A DNA stretch of 64,000 nt. Origin: Clostridia bacterium. Its GTDB lineage: Bacteria; Bacillota; Clostridia; UMGS1840; HGM11507. The translations under genes and the position numbers were made by a program. The DNA lies in contig JAFQLQ010000045.1 in assembly GCA_017414505.1 (NCBI GenBank), positions 36,354 through 100,353 of the forward strand. The letters are read 5' to 3'. Below are positions 63,970-64,000 of this stretch, piece after piece. The notes under the pieces were generated by a model. It made no database searches. It saw only the letters and a list, made by a program, of their open reading frames with translations, and had not been told where the DNA came from. Within the stretch, counting starts at the first letter, position 1, and each line of letters opens with the position of its first letter.

Positions 63970-64000
63970 TGAAAGACTCACGGCCACTGCTTTCCGCCAA

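Overview
This window is low-GC DNA from the chromosome of a Gram-positive bacterium, most likely a spore-forming member of the Clostridia. The evidence is a HrcA/CIRCE-controlled grpE-dnaK-dnaJ operon, SpoIIE, strong AGGAGG-type ribosome binding sites, S-layer-homology (SLH) surface proteins, a dockerin-bearing secreted protein and an LplB/LplC/YesN-type sugar uptake locus. A plant- or host-glycan-degrading gut or rumen commensal fits best. The genus cannot be fixed from sequence reading alone.

Layout. 1-8.4 kb: tail of an ABC exporter, a PHP-type histidinol phosphatase, a Y-family polymerase with a YolD-like partner, then hflX, a YigZ protein, an LCP wall ligase, a phosphohexomutase, a DUF378 protein and a CDF transporter. 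8.4-12.9 kb: a hexuronate locus with an AraC regulator divergent from uxuA, a TIM-barrel isomerase, a mannonate oxidoreductase and a GH43-like propeller protein. 13-16.8 kb: rnhA, then pyrH-frr apparently continuous with eda-kdgK, which completes the lower hexuronate pathway. 16.9-20.8 kb: dgt-dnaG-rpoD. 21-25 kb: a 1348-residue secreted beta-helix/dockerin protein. 25.2-31 kb: a second isomerase/oxidoreductase pair that shares a promoter box with uxuA, then two transporters, a cytidylate-kinase-like protein and a DUF5662 protein.

31.1-49.6 kb is a glycan-utilisation island. It holds two DUF4838 proteins (one at each end), a family-8-like polysaccharide lyase with an inserted F5/8C domain, a decayed sialate O-acetylesterase, two SLH proteins, two ABC permeases (the first with a frameshift in an A10 tract), a lipoprotein binding protein and a membrane-bound AraC/YesN regulator. 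The island is bracketed by a 58-bp direct repeat: the 3' end of intact prmA on the right and an internally deleted prmA remnant on the left. This is the best evidence that the whole block was inserted or duplicated at prmA.

49.8-64 kb returns to core genes: prmA-dnaJ-dnaK-grpE-hrcA behind a perfect CIRCE, a heavy-metal cassette (separate HMA protein, P-type ATPase, ArsR/CadC repressor) behind a TGAA-N6-TTCA operator, a stalk-domain protein, an Sfp-type transferase, rdgB, spoIIE and a Cof-type HAD phosphatase. A hairpin-rich intergenic element lies at the right edge.

Working model. Surface-displayed lyase and SLH proteins cut and hold an acidic (uronate-containing) polysaccharide. Oligosaccharides enter through the lipoprotein/permease system under the YesN-like sensor. 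Uronic acids are then degraded through UxuB-like reductase, UxuA, KdgK and Eda to pyruvate and triose phosphate. The polysaccharide identity and the coupling between island and uronate genes are inferences. No gap between genes exceeds 300 bases, and I found no tRNA, rRNA, CRISPR array, transposase or integrase.
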